Positions 51,105-61,251 are shown, numbered from the stretch's first letter. The stretch: 64,000 bases of DNA from Aquimarina sp040786285 (GCF_040786285.1 NZ_JBFMKQ010000001.1:62001-126000), one strand, 5' to 3'. The notes: a model not told the origin generated them from the letters alone. Made by a program: numbers and translations.

Positions 51105-53024
51105 ATGAACCTAACATATACCATATTAATTCCTCTGATTCCACTTGTAATCTTTTTGCTTTTAGGAATATTTAATCAAAAAATTAAGCCTTCGGTTTCA
51201 GGATACATTGGTGTATTAGGGTTATTGATTTCTACAGTATTATCATTCTACACTGCTTATCAATACTTTTTTGTGAATGGCAAAGTGAATGGTGTGTACC
51301 AAACCTTCGTAGAAAAGACGGTGTGGATGAACTTTACTGAAACATTGCGTATCGATATGGGGGTGTTGATCGACCCTATAGCTGTAATGATGCTCGTTGT
51401 AGTTTCTGTGGTATCCTTAATGGTACACATCTATAGCAGAGGATATATGAAAGGTGATGAAGGTTACACCAAGTTTTTCTCTTTTTTATCCCTATTCTCT
51501 TTTTCTATGTATGGGTTGGTTCTAGCAACAAATTTGTTTCAGATCTATATTTTCTGGGAATTGGTTGGTGTTTCGTCCTACCTGTTAATTGGATATTATT
51601 ATACCAAAGACTCGGCAGTAGCTGCCGCAAAAAAGGCATTTATTGTTACTCGCTTCGCTGATTTAGGATTCCTTATCGGAATTTTAATCATCGGATATTA
51701 TACCGGAACATATGATTTTCAAACACTCAACAATCCCGAAGGAAGTGCTATATTGAATTGGGCATCAAATTCATTTATGGGGTTATCTGTTATTACCTGG
51801 GCGTTGATCTTAATTTTTGTAGGGGGCGCTGGTAAATCAGCTATGTTTCCATTACATATCTGGCTACCAGATGCTATGGAAGGCCCTACTCCTGTCTCTG
51901 CCTTAATCCATGCTGCGACCATGGTGGTAGCTGGGGTGTATTTGGTTGCCCGATTGTTTCCTATGTATTATTTTGTTGAGGATAGTTTTGCACTTCATAT
52001 TGTAACCTACGCGGGGGCATTCACTTCATTATTTGCAGCTATTATTGCAATTACACAAACAGATATCAAACGTGTATTAGCCTTTTCAACAATGTCTCAA
52101 CTGGGTTATATGATGTTTGCTTTGGGGGTTTCAGGATATGAAGGGCATGAGGGAGTTGGCTATATGGCTTCGATGTTTCATTTATTTACGCATGCCATGT
52201 TCAAAGCGCTATTGTTTTTAGGTGCGGGATCGATCATACATGCTATACACAGCAATTATTTAAAAGACATGGGCAGTTTGCGCAAGTATATGCCCATCAC
52301 GCACATTACTTTTTTAATCGCTACTTTGGCTATTGCAGGAGTACCTCCGTTGGCAGGGTTTTGGAGTAAAGACGAAATTTTGGTAGCAGCATTTGAGTAC
52401 AACACTTTGATCTATGTTGTTGGGGTATTTGTAGCCGGACTTACCGCTTTTTATATGTTTAGAATTTACTTCGGAATTTTCTGGGGTAAAGAAACCACAT
52501 ATGAACATACTCCCCATGAATCTCCTTTATCAATGACTTTTCCATTAATCGTATTAGCCTTACTTAGTATTGTGGGTGGGTTTATTCCGTTTAGTGAATT
52601 TGTTACTGCTGATAAAGCTGGATTTGAAGCACATCTGAATTATCCTCTGGCTGCTATCGCTGTAGGTGTAGCCCTGATCGGAATTATCCTTGCCTGGGTT
52701 TTCTACAAAAAGGAAAATGACTTAGCAGATCGATTTGCAAAAGGGTTTGGAGTACTATACAAATGGACCACCAATAAGTTTTATGTTGATGAACTTTATT
52801 TATTTATCACAAAAAAGATACTATTTAAACGAGTAGCATCACCCATAGCCAAATTCGACAAGAAGTATGTAGATGGAACCATGCGAGGTATTGGAAGTAA
52901 AACAGTAGTAACTTCTGAAAAAATTAAAGGAATGCAGTCCGGAAGGATACAGGACTACGCCTTTGCATTTATTATGGGGGTTGTAATTATAGCATTAGTG
53001 TTTATTTACGCATGGACAAACTAA
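51105..53024 (+). CDS. nuoL: Complex I subunit L (antiporter-like)
   Basis: The 639-residue antiporter-like proton-pumping subunit. It has about 15 helices, the conserved FWELVGVSSYLLIGYYY segment with key Glu, HIWLPDAMEGPTPVSALIHAATMV and a C-terminal lateral helix. Length is normal. It resumes the nuo series after the four-helix-bundle gene and precedes nuoM by nine bases. Confidence 0.96.
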   Translation: MNLTYTILIPLIPLVIFLLLGIFNQKIKPSVSGYIGVLGLLISTVLSFYTAYQYFFVNGKVNGVYQTFVEKTVWMNFTETLRIDMGVLIDPIAVMMLVVVSVVSLMVHIYSRGYMKGDEGYTKFFSFLSLFSFSMYGLVLATNLFQIYIFWELVGVSSYLLIGYYYTKDSAVAAAKKAFIVTRFADLGFLIGILIIGYYTGTYDFQTLNNPEGSAILNWASNSFMGLSVITWALILIFVGGAGKSAMFPLHIWLPDAMEGPTPVSALIHAATMVVAGVYLVARLFPMYYFVEDSFALHIVTYAGAFTSLFAAIIAITQTDIKRVLAFSTMSQLGYMMFALGVSGYEGHEGVGYMASMFHLFTHAMFKALLFLGAGSIIHAIHSNYLKDMGSLRKYMPITHITFLIATLAIAGVPPLAGFWSKDEILVAAFEYNTLIYVVGVFVAGLTAFYMFRIYFGIFWGKETTYEHTPHESPLSMTFPLIVLALLSIVGGFIPFSEFVTADKAGFEAHLNYPLAAIAVGVALIGIILAWVFYKKENDLADRFAKGFGVLYKWTTNKFYVDELYLFITKKILFKRVASPIAKFDKKYVDGTMRGIGSKTVVTSEKIKGMQSGRIQDYAFAFIMGVVIIALVFIYAWTN

Positions 53025-53033
53025 AAGAATAAT

Positions 53034-54521
53034 ATGGATATTTTATCGCTTTTTCTAGTTGTACCAATAATAACTGTTTTGACTTTAGTTTTTACAAAAA
53101 GCTTGAAACAGGCTAGACTCATTTCAATGATGGGTAGTATAATACAGCTCGGAATGGCAATACATTTGGTTTTTGCCTATTTTAATGAAAAAGTTATCAA
53201 TGATGATATCATGGTTTTTACCAAAGATATCATTTGGTTTAAGCATTTTAATATCCACTACGCGATAGGTGTCGATGGCATTTCGGTAGCATTGTTATTA
53301 TTGACTGCAATTGTAGTTCTTGCCGGTGTATTTATTTCATGGAAGATACAAGATCTCCCTAAAGAATTTTTTGTTTCACTAATTGTACTTTCGATAGGTG
53401 TTTATGGATTTTTCATTTCTTTGGATCTATTCACCATGTTTGTTTTCTTCGAAATTGCTGTGATTCCGATGTATTTATTAATAGGTATTTGGGGTTCTGG
53501 GCCCAAGGAATATTCAGCCATGAAACTCACCTTGATGCTTATGGGAGCTTCGGCGGTTTTACTGGTTGGCATCTTAGGAATTTATTTCAATTCAAACACC
53601 GACGGAGGCCTTTTGACTTTTAATATACTAGAAATAGCTCTAGTGAATATTCCGATTGAAGCACAAAAACTATTTTTCCCATTAACTTTTATTGGTTTTG
53701 CAGTTATCGGGGCATTGTTTCCCTTCCATACATGGTCGCCAGATGGGCACGCCTCTGCGCCAACGGCGGTATCTATGCTCCACGCTGGTGTTTTAATGAA
53801 ATTAGGTGGATATGGAGTATTTAGAGTCGCTATGTACTTACTCCCCGAAGGCACTTTGCATTGGTCCTGGGTCTTCATTATATTATCGGTAGTCGGAGTG
53901 ATTTACGGTGCTTTTGCGGCCATTAAGCAAACCGATTTAAAATATATTAATGCGTATTCTTCGGTAAGTCATCTAGGGTTGGTACTATTTGCCCTGTTAA
54001 TGCTAAATAAAACATCCTGGAATGGTGCAATTTTGCAATCACTCTCCCATGGATTTATGACGGCATTGTTCTTTGCCCTGATAGGAATGATCTATGAACG
54101 TACCCAAACTAGAGACGTAACCAAATTAGGAGGGTTATTAAAAACCATTCCGTTCATTTCGGTCACATATGTTATCACCGGTTTAGCTTCATTGGGGTTA
54201 CCAGGGCTAAGCGGTTTTGTAGCAGAGATGAACATTTTTGTAGGAGCATTTCAACATGAAGATATGTTTTATAGAGTTGCCACAATTATTTCGGTTTCTG
54301 CAATTGTAGTAACCGCAGTTTATATTTTACGTGTTGTTGGCATTATGTTGATGGGGTCAATAAAAAACAATGAATTTTTAAGTTTATCCGGGGCAACCTG
54401 GTATGAAAAAACAGGAATATTATTACTACTCATTCCGATTGTGGGTATAGGTGTTGCTCCTTTATGGTTAAGTGACATGATATTGAAGAGCGTAAAACCA
54501 TTTATTGAAGGAGTTTTATAG
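53034..54521 (+). CDS. nuoM: Complex I subunit M (antiporter-like)
   Basis: The 495-residue proton-pumping subunit of the Mrp/NuoM type. Key segments are FFEIAVIPMYLLIGIWG (channel Glu), PFHTWSPDGHASAPTAVSMLHAGVLMKLGGYG and SHGFMTALFF. A 48-base gap with a ten-codon frame but no persuasive gene separates it from nuoN. Confidence 0.96.
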   Translation: MDILSLFLVVPIITVLTLVFTKSLKQARLISMMGSIIQLGMAIHLVFAYFNEKVINDDIMVFTKDIIWFKHFNIHYAIGVDGISVALLLLTAIVVLAGVFISWKIQDLPKEFFVSLIVLSIGVYGFFISLDLFTMFVFFEIAVIPMYLLIGIWGSGPKEYSAMKLTLMLMGASAVLLVGILGIYFNSNTDGGLLTFNILEIALVNIPIEAQKLFFPLTFIGFAVIGALFPFHTWSPDGHASAPTAVSMLHAGVLMKLGGYGVFRVAMYLLPEGTLHWSWVFIILSVVGVIYGAFAAIKQTDLKYINAYSSVSHLGLVLFALLMLNKTSWNGAILQSLSHGFMTALFFALIGMIYERTQTRDVTKLGGLLKTIPFISVTYVITGLASLGLPGLSGFVAEMNIFVGAFQHEDMFYRVATIISVSAIVVTAVYILRVVGIMLMGSIKNNEFLSLSGATWYEKTGILLLLIPIVGIGVAPLWLSDMILKSVKPFIEGVL

Positions 54522-54569
54522 ATGAGCAATAAGACAGAAGACAGGTCTGAGTAACAAAAATTAAGAATA

Positions 54570-55997
54570 ATGACTATTGACAGTTTTTTAATAATGAGGC
54601 ATGAAATTTTACTGTTGGCAATACTACTATTGCTCATTGTAGGTGAAATTTTTATACCTGAAAACAAAAAAAACAGTATCGTACATTTAGCCATATTTTT
54701 ATTCGGTTTGCACACAGTAGTTGGTTTTTTACCTATTGAAGAAGACAGTTTATTTGGTGGTATGTTTCGCACTAATGATCTGATTCATTTTTTTAAAAAC
54801 GTGCTTACTGTTGGAGTATTGATTTTATTACTCATATCTGCCGATTGGCTTCAGGAAAAAATAGTATCCCAAAATAGAGGAACCGAGTTCTTTGTATTGA
54901 TGTTTTCATCACTTTTGGGTATGTATTTCATGATTTCGGCGGGGGATTTTTTAATGTTTTATTTAGGATTAGAACTATCAACATTACCTGTAGCCGCTTT
55001 AGCTGCATACGATATCACCAAGAGGATATCTAGCGAATCCGGAATCAAATTAATTCTTTCTTCAGCGTTGGCTTCTGGTATTTCATTATTTGGTATGTCG
55101 ATGTTATATGCAACATCGGGGTCCATATATTTTAATCATATCATTGAAGTGATTGCACCCAGCAACTTAACTCTTTTGGGTGCTATTTTATTTTTTACCG
55201 GTTTGGCTTTTAAAATTTCACTAGTGCCATTTCATTTTTGGACTGCTGACGTTTATGAAGGCGCACCCATCAGTATTGCTTCTTATTTATCAGTAATTTC
55301 AAAAGGTGCGGCAATCTTTATATTGATGATTCTATTATTTACTGTTTTAAAACCGTTGATACATGCTTGGGAAAATATAGTATACACTATTGCTGTGGCA
55401 ACCATGTTTATTGGTAATTTATTTGCTTTACGACAACAAAACATGAAACGCTTTTTAGCCTTCTCATCGATTGCTCAGGCGGGATTTGTTTTATTGGGTT
55501 TAATTACCGGAACGCAACTAGGAACTGCAACCATTGTGTATTTTGTATTGATCTATATATGCTCTAATCTTGCTGCTTTTGGAGTAGTACAATCCATTTC
55601 ATTGCAAACAGGAAAAGAAAACATCAACGATTATGAAGGGTTGTACAGAACAAATCCTAATTTAAGCCTGGTCATGATGCTTGCTTTATTCTCGTTGGCC
55701 GGAATCCCACCAGTCGCAGGATTTTTTGGTAAGTTTTTCTTGTTTACTGCAGCGGCCAGTAAAGGATATTATTTGCTTGTTTTTTTAGCGGTTATAAATA
55801 TGATCATTTCATTATATTACTACCTATTAGTTGTTCGGGCAATGTTTCTGAGAAAAAGTGATCATTCTATTCCATTTTTTAAGAACAATATATATATGCG
55901 ATTAGGGTTAATACTTACGGTAATAGGTATTTTATTTCTTGGTTTATATAGCCCGTTATATGATTATATATATGAATTGAGTAGTGTTTTTAATTAA
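54570..55997 (+). CDS. nuoN: Complex I subunit N (antiporter-like)
   Basis: The 475-residue third antiporter-like subunit has the conserved FYLGLELSTLPVAALAAY, PFHFWTADVYEGAPISIASYLSVISKGA and SSIAQAGFVLLG. A second ATG at 54594 is possible. It closes the recognisable nuo set: A, B, C, D, H, I, J, K, L, M, N. Confidence 0.95.
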   Translation: MTIDSFLIMRHEILLLAILLLLIVGEIFIPENKKNSIVHLAIFLFGLHTVVGFLPIEEDSLFGGMFRTNDLIHFFKNVLTVGVLILLLISADWLQEKIVSQNRGTEFFVLMFSSLLGMYFMISAGDFLMFYLGLELSTLPVAALAAYDITKRISSESGIKLILSSALASGISLFGMSMLYATSGSIYFNHIIEVIAPSNLTLLGAILFFTGLAFKISLVPFHFWTADVYEGAPISIASYLSVISKGAAIFILMILLFTVLKPLIHAWENIVYTIAVATMFIGNLFALRQQNMKRFLAFSSIAQAGFVLLGLITGTQLGTATIVYFVLIYICSNLAAFGVVQSISLQTGKENINDYEGLYRTNPNLSLVMMLALFSLAGIPPVAGFFGKFFLFTAAASKGYYLLVFLAVINMIISLYYYLLVVRAMFLRKSDHSIPFFKNNIYMRLGLILTVIGILFLGLYSPLYDYIYELSSVFN

Positions 55998-56003
55998 GAA
56001 AAT

Positions 56004-56327
56004 ATGGCATTAGGAGGAAAACATTTGTTTGGTGATATAGAAGGGCAACGTGTCACTTTTGCTGAAAAAGGCGTAGAAAAGAACCGTGCTGAGTTTTTAA
56101 AAAAATTGTTAGAGCACAATGGTTTTGAAGTCATTATCGCAGAAGATAAACGCAAATCTGAAGAAGACCCACAGTTATATACTGTTGCAGTCACTGACAT
56201 GGTTTTTAATCCCACCATATGGGTTTATCAACGTAAGTTGAAGACCTTCGAAGGCCGTAAGGTGACTCCTGGATATTGGAATCAGGAAACCGAGGATACT
56301 CATCCTCAATATTGGAAAAACCTATAA
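56004..56327 (+). CDS. Conserved hypothetical protein at the end of the nuo operon
   Basis: The 107-residue soluble protein is highly charged, with no signal or membrane segment and no Cys or cluster motif. It has an alpha-beta pattern with ENNGFEVII-like strand features (LLEHNGFEVIIAED, YTVAVTDMVFNPTIWVYQRKL) and a C-terminal tail rich in Thr, Trp and Tyr. It starts six bases after nuoN and is last on the transcript. I recall no function. Its position suggests an assembly or modulation role for complex I, or simply a downstream neighbour. Confidence 0.78.
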   Translation: MALGGKHLFGDIEGQRVTFAEKGVEKNRAEFLKKLLEHNGFEVIIAEDKRKSEEDPQLYTVAVTDMVFNPTIWVYQRKLKTFEGRKVTPGYWNQETEDTHPQYWKNL

Positions 56328-56360
56328 AAAAACCAGGCCGATTTTAAAAACCTGCCTGGT
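56325..56360 (-). terminator. Terminator of the odhA-odhB transcript
   Basis: On the minus strand, ACCAGGC (56360-56354) and GCCTGGT (56338-56332) pair, with a 15-base loop, and are followed by TTTTTT. It lies 54 bases past the odhB stop. On the plus strand the same stem could help end the nuo transcript, but there is no U tract in that direction. Confidence 0.78.
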
Positions 56361-56413
56361 CTGTAGTATTAAATTAGAACGAATTTTAAATTTTTATTCT
56401 TTCTATAAAAATG

Positions 56414-57643
56414 CTATAATTCTAACGCTCTGGTTACATTATTATTCATTAGTAATTCCTCAGGATTTTCTAATGCCTCTTTTACCGCTACTAAGAACCC
56501 AACAGATTCCTTCCCATCGATAATTCTATGATCATAAGATAAGGCTACAAACATAATAGGCGCCACTACAATCTGGCCATCTCTTACGATTGGACGTTCT
56601 ACAATATTGTGCATTCCTAAAATCGCGCTTTGTGGTGGGTTGATTATTGGTGTTGATAACATACTACCAAACACTCCACCATTAGTAATGGTAAACGTAC
56701 CCCCAGTCATTTCATCAACAGTGATTTGACCTTCACGTGCTCTTATTGCTAATCGTTTCACTTCTGATTCTACTCCTCTAAAGCTAAGATTTTCTGCATT
56801 ACGAATTACGGGTACCATTAGTCCTTTAGGACCAGAAACTGCAATACTAATATCTTGAAAATCATAAGAAATCATCTCTTTCCCGTCAATCATAGAGTTT
56901 ACAGCAGGATATAGCTGTAATGCTCTTACACATGCCAATGTAAAGAAAGACATAAACCCTAAACCTACACCGTGTTTACTTTTAAATTCTTCTTTATATT
57001 GACTACGCAGATTAAAAATAGGCTGCATATCCACTTCGTTAAATGTGGTTAGCATAGCCGTCTCATTTTTCACTGAGACCAAACGCTCTGCTACTTTGCG
57101 ACGAAGCATCGATAACTTCTTACGTGTCTCTCCTCTACCTCCTAGTCCAGGAGTTCCCATTGATGGTTTCGCATCTATGGCATCAGCTTTAGTAATACGT
57201 CCGTCACGACCAGTACCTTTTACCTGAGAAGCATCAATCCCTTTTTCGGCAAGTACTTTTTTTGCTGCCGGAGAAGCAGTTCCTGTTGCATAGGTTTCTG
57301 TTTTAGCAGGTTGTGCTGGTGCCACTGGGGTTGCTGTTTTCTTCTCTTCTACTTTAGGTGTTTCGACTGCTGAAGCTGGTTTTGAGTCTCCCCCTTCTGG
57401 TTTTTTAGCATCGGTATCAATAAGACACACTACCTGCCCTACCGCTACAGCATCACCTTCTTCTGCCATAAGTGTAATAACACCACTTGCTTCAGCTGGT
57501 AATTCTAAGGTTGCCTTATCACTATCGACCTCGGCAATTGCCTGATCTTTTTCTACATAATCACCAGTCTCAACAAGCCATTGAGCTATTTCTACTTCTG
57601 TAATAGATTCTCCCGGTGATGGGACTTTCATTTCTAAAGCCAT
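56414..57643 (-). CDS. odhB: Dihydrolipoyllysine-residue succinyltransferase (2-oxoglutarate dehydrogenase E2)
   Basis: The 409-residue E2 core transfers the succinyl group to CoA. An N-terminal lipoyl domain (1-80) carries the lipoyl Lys43 in DSDKATLEL. After a Pro/Ala/Lys-rich linker, the E3-binding domain (about 125-160) includes ASPAAKKVLAEKGID and GTGRDGRI. The catalytic domain ends with SYDHRIIDGKES, the HxxxDG active site. It follows odhA by 65 bases on the same strand. Confidence 0.96.
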   Translation of the reverse strand: MALEMKVPSPGESITEVEIAQWLVETGDYVEKDQAIAEVDSDKATLELPAEASGVITLMAEEGDAVAVGQVVCLIDTDAKKPEGGDSKPASAVETPKVEEKKTATPVAPAQPAKTETYATGTASPAAKKVLAEKGIDASQVKGTGRDGRITKADAIDAKPSMGTPGLGGRGETRKKLSMLRRKVAERLVSVKNETAMLTTFNEVDMQPIFNLRSQYKEEFKSKHGVGLGFMSFFTLACVRALQLYPAVNSMIDGKEMISYDFQDISIAVSGPKGLMVPVIRNAENLSFRGVESEVKRLAIRAREGQITVDEMTGGTFTITNGGVFGSMLSTPIINPPQSAILGMHNIVERPIVRDGQIVVAPIMFVALSYDHRIIDGKESVGFLVAVKEALENPEELLMNNNVTRALEL

Positions 57644-57708
57644 AATTCTGAATTTATTCTTTATATAATTTCCAATGGAAATTTTAGTCTATAATTACTT
57701 ACAAAATT

Positions 57709-60483
57709 TTATCTACTTTGATTGTCTTTTGTTTTATCAAAAACATAATCGATTACTTGCTGATGTCTTCGCTTAGATCGTATGGCACTTCCTGCAGCGG
57801 GTGCACCATAAGATCTTCTACTTGCAAATCTAAATTTTATTGCCCCATCATAATGTGTTAGAACATGAGTCAATGCACCCATATTACGTGGTTCTTCTTG
57901 AGCCCAAACAACTTCATCAGGCTTATATTTCTTAATCAGGGTATCCATTTCTGCAGCGGGTAAAGGAAATAACTGCTCTATTCTAACTAAAGCTACATCT
58001 TTTCTACCTAATTTCTCCTTCTCTTCTAATAAATCATAATAGAATTTACCCGTGCAGAACACCAATGATTTTACATCTTTCGTCTTCACATCAGTATCAT
58101 CTATTACCGTTTGAAATTTTCCGTTAGCAAATTCATCAACCGATGAAACTGCTTTAGGATGACGTAACAAACTCTTAGGTGTAAATACAATTAAAGGTTT
58201 CCGGTATTTTGCTTTCATTTGTCTGCGTAACAAATGGAACATATTAGCAGGTGTGGTTACATCGGCCACAAACATATTATCCTTAGCACAAAGCTGAAGG
58301 TATCGTTCCATACGACCCGAAGAATGCTCAGCTCCCTGTCCTTCATAACCATGGGGTAACAACATCACCAAACCGTTTTGCAATTTCCATTTATCCTCTG
58401 CAGACGAAATATATTGATCGACCATGATCTGGGCCCCATTACTGAAATCTCCAAACTGAGCCTCCCAAATCGTAAGAGTATCAGGACTGGCCATGGCATA
58501 TCCATAATCAAAACCTACTACTCCATATTCAGAAAGTAATGAATTATAGATATAGAAATCTCCTTGATCACCTTTAAGGTTGTTTAATAAAAGTACTTCT
58601 TCTTCGCTATCTTCAACCTTAATTACTGCGTGCCTATGAGAGAATGTTCCTCTTTCTACATCCTGCCCACTCATTCTCACATCATAACCTTCTTTCAATA
58701 AAGAACCATAAGCCAATAATTCTCCCATGGCCCAGTCTAATTGATCGTTTTCAAAGAACATTTTACGTCTTTGTTCGATCAATCGTTCTATTTTTCGCAA
58801 GAATTTCTTGTCTGAGGGTAATTTTGTTATTATTTCTGCTATCGCTGTTAATTTATCTTTAGCGTATGTGGTATCCACCACTTCCATCATCTCATCTTCT
58901 TGAACTCTTTCATAACCGGCCCACTCATCATGCATAAATGGGGTGATGATGGTCTTTTCTACTTTACGAGAATCTTCTAGTTCTTCTTCGAGCGATGCTT
59001 TGTATTCTTTTTCAAGTTTAGACACATAATCCGTATCTATAATACCTTCAGAAATTAATTTTGTAGCATAAATATCTCTTGGATTTTTATGTTTGGCAAT
59101 GGCCTTATATAATTTAGGCTGCGTAAAACGTGGTTCATCTCCTTCATTATGACCATACTTACGATATCCTAATAAATCAATAAATACGTCTCGCTTAAAT
59201 GTCATTCTAAAATCCAGTGCAAAGTTAGCTGCATGCACCACTGCTTCTGCATCATCTGAATTTACATGTAAGACCGGAGACAATGTAACCTTACCTACAT
59301 CAGTACAATAGGTAGAAGATCTGGCATCCAGGTAATTTGTAGTAAAACCAATCTGGTTATTCACCACAATATGGATAGTCCCCCCTGTTCTATATCCATC
59401 TAGCTTAGCCATCTGAACAATTTCATACACCAATCCCTGACCAGCAATAGCTGCATCTCCATGCACTACAATAGGAAGTACCTCTGAAGTATTTTCCTGA
59501 TAATGTCTGTCTTGTTTAGCTCTTGTGATACCTTCGACCACCGCCCCTACTGTCTCCAAATGTGAAGGATTTGGAGCAATATTCATATTTATATTCTTAC
59601 CAGAATCTGTTTTTCGCTTAGAAGTCCATCCCAGATGATATTTTACATCTCCATCAAAAACTGTCTCTTCATAATCTTTACCATCAAATTCGCTAAAAAT
59701 ATCTTTAGGGCTTTTACCAAAAATATTGGTAAGTGTACTTAGTCGTCCACGATGAGCCATACCCATTACGAATTCTTTTACACCAAGATCAGCAGCTTTT
59801 TCTACCAGTGCATCTAGAGCAGGAATTAGAGATTCCCCTCCTTCAATAGAAAAACGTTTTTGCCCTACATACTTTGTATGTAAGAAGCTTTCAAAAGATA
59901 CCGCTTGATTTAGTTTTTTAAGAATATGTTTCTTTTGATCGGCAGAAAATTTAGTTCTATTCGTATTAAAATTTACTCTGGCCTGGATCCATTCACGTTC
60001 TTCAGGGTTACGAATATACATATATTCTATACCAATAGAATCACAATATATCTGCTCTAAATGAACAATAATATTACTTAATGTATTGGGCCCAATATCT
60101 ATAATCTCTCCTGCATTAAAAACGGTATTTAGATCACCTTGACTTAATCCAAAATTCTCTAATGCTAGTGTAGGAGTGTATTTTCTTCGATCTCTTACCG
60201 GATTGGTTTTGGTAAATAAATGGCCTCGAGTTCTATATGCGTCTATTAATTGAACTACCTGAAACTCTTTCTGAACACTTTCGGGTACAGCAACAGTTTC
60301 TCCCAGTGCCTTTTCGGCATCTATGGTTTCTCCAGAACCATTAACACTTTCTAATCCAAAGTCAAAGCCCTGAAAAAACGCTCTCCAGCTTGGTTCAACG
60401 CTATCAGGATTCTGTAAGAATTGATCGTATAAATCTGCAAAAAATGCGGTATTAGCCGCATTCAAAAATGAATATTTATCCAT
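57709..60483 (-). CDS. odhA: 2-oxoglutarate dehydrogenase E1 component
   Basis: Thiamine-dependent decarboxylase of 2-oxoglutarate in the TCA cycle. The 924-residue length and N-terminal FLNAANTAFFADLYDQFLQNP (E2-docking) segment fit the family. GMAHRGRLSTL, HGDAAIAGQGLVYE, GHNEGDEPRF and LPHGYEGQGAEHSS mark the TPP and 2-oxoglutarate sites. Its presence next to korAB means the cell encodes both the NAD-linked and the ferredoxin-linked oxidation of 2-oxoacids. Confidence 0.97.
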   Translation of the reverse strand: MDKYSFLNAANTAFFADLYDQFLQNPDSVEPSWRAFFQGFDFGLESVNGSGETIDAEKALGETVAVPESVQKEFQVVQLIDAYRTRGHLFTKTNPVRDRRKYTPTLALENFGLSQGDLNTVFNAGEIIDIGPNTLSNIIVHLEQIYCDSIGIEYMYIRNPEEREWIQARVNFNTNRTKFSADQKKHILKKLNQAVSFESFLHTKYVGQKRFSIEGGESLIPALDALVEKAADLGVKEFVMGMAHRGRLSTLTNIFGKSPKDIFSEFDGKDYEETVFDGDVKYHLGWTSKRKTDSGKNINMNIAPNPSHLETVGAVVEGITRAKQDRHYQENTSEVLPIVVHGDAAIAGQGLVYEIVQMAKLDGYRTGGTIHIVVNNQIGFTTNYLDARSSTYCTDVGKVTLSPVLHVNSDDAEAVVHAANFALDFRMTFKRDVFIDLLGYRKYGHNEGDEPRFTQPKLYKAIAKHKNPRDIYATKLISEGIIDTDYVSKLEKEYKASLEEELEDSRKVEKTIITPFMHDEWAGYERVQEDEMMEVVDTTYAKDKLTAIAEIITKLPSDKKFLRKIERLIEQRRKMFFENDQLDWAMGELLAYGSLLKEGYDVRMSGQDVERGTFSHRHAVIKVEDSEEEVLLLNNLKGDQGDFYIYNSLLSEYGVVGFDYGYAMASPDTLTIWEAQFGDFSNGAQIMVDQYISSAEDKWKLQNGLVMLLPHGYEGQGAEHSSGRMERYLQLCAKDNMFVADVTTPANMFHLLRRQMKAKYRKPLIVFTPKSLLRHPKAVSSVDEFANGKFQTVIDDTDVKTKDVKSLVFCTGKFYYDLLEEKEKLGRKDVALVRIEQLFPLPAAEMDTLIKKYKPDEVVWAQEEPRNMGALTHVLTHYDGAIKFRFASRRSYGAPAAGSAIRSKRRHQQVIDYVFDKTKDNQSR

Positions 60484-60522
60484 ATGTAAGTATTCAATTG
60501 TCTTTTTTATGACAAAACGCTA

Positions 60523-60530
60523 CAAAAATA
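60523..60530 (-). promoter_or_regulatory. Candidate -7 element of odhA
   Basis: On the minus strand, TATTTTTG matches TAnnTTTG and lies 39 bases before the odhA ATG. No clear TTG appears at the standard -33 spacing. Confidence 0.4.
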
Positions 60531-60597
60531 CAATAATTACAATTTATTGACCATTGAAATATCTATATTTATGTTACATTTTTTTTAAAATTTAACT

Positions 60598-61116
60598 ATG
60601 AAAGTATATACTCTTCAAAAAAGTAATGTTTTAGTCTTAGTTTTCATTATTATATTTTCCTTACAACATGGATATTCTCAAAGTGGTGATTCTGATATAA
60701 GTTTTGGAGGTAATTTAGGAATAGGTTTTGGTAATGATACCTTTAGTGGGGTAATTGAACCCTATGCTGTTTATAATTTTAGTGAAGAGTTCGCCGCTGG
60801 CGTTGGGGTAAGTTTTGGGTATACAGAGTCAAATAATTTTACTGCTTTTAACTATGGTGGGAGTCTAATTAGTTTTTATAGTCCTATCCCAGAAATACGT
60901 TTGTCTGCCGAATTTCAAGAGATGGGAGTTTCTAGAACTTTTGAGCGAATCGGTCTAGAAGATATAAAACAAGATTATTGGTATCCCGCATTATTTGTTG
61001 GTGCAGGTTATCGTTTAGGCAATATAAGTGTTGGCATTCGATATGATGTTCTATATGATGAGGATAAGAGTATTTATGGTAGTGCTTACGTTCCTTTCTT
61101 TTCGGTTTTCTATTAA
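60598..61116 (+). CDS. Small outer-membrane beta-barrel protein
   Basis: The 172-residue exported protein has a signal peptide (about 1-27, ending GYSQ), then repeated amphipathic strands with many Gly, Tyr and Phe. The final strand ends in aromatic residues (PFFSVFY), the usual outer-membrane insertion signal. It looks like an eight-strand barrel. It is divergent from odhA across a 114-base region. Function unknown. Confidence 0.8.
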   Translation: MKVYTLQKSNVLVLVFIIIFSLQHGYSQSGDSDISFGGNLGIGFGNDTFSGVIEPYAVYNFSEEFAAGVGVSFGYTESNNFTAFNYGGSLISFYSPIPEIRLSAEFQEMGVSRTFERIGLEDIKQDYWYPALFVGAGYRLGNISVGIRYDVLYDEDKSIYGSAYVPFFSVFY

Positions 61117-61251
61117 TATTATCCGAAAAGGTAACTCTTCTGCGATCCAAAACTAAGTTGAAAGACAATCGCTTTTGATTACCAATATGTTTCACCTTGA
61201 CTTAATGTAACAATTAGTTCTACAAATTACTCTAGGATAACCACATAGTTT

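Noticed and set aside
54522..54554. Ten-codon frame between nuoM and nuoN
   Set aside because: It is too short, has no recognisable sequence or ribosome binding site, and most likely occurs by chance.
54320..54772. 150-codon minus-strand frame across the nuoM-nuoN junction
   Set aside because: It overlaps two conserved nuo genes and has no family features.
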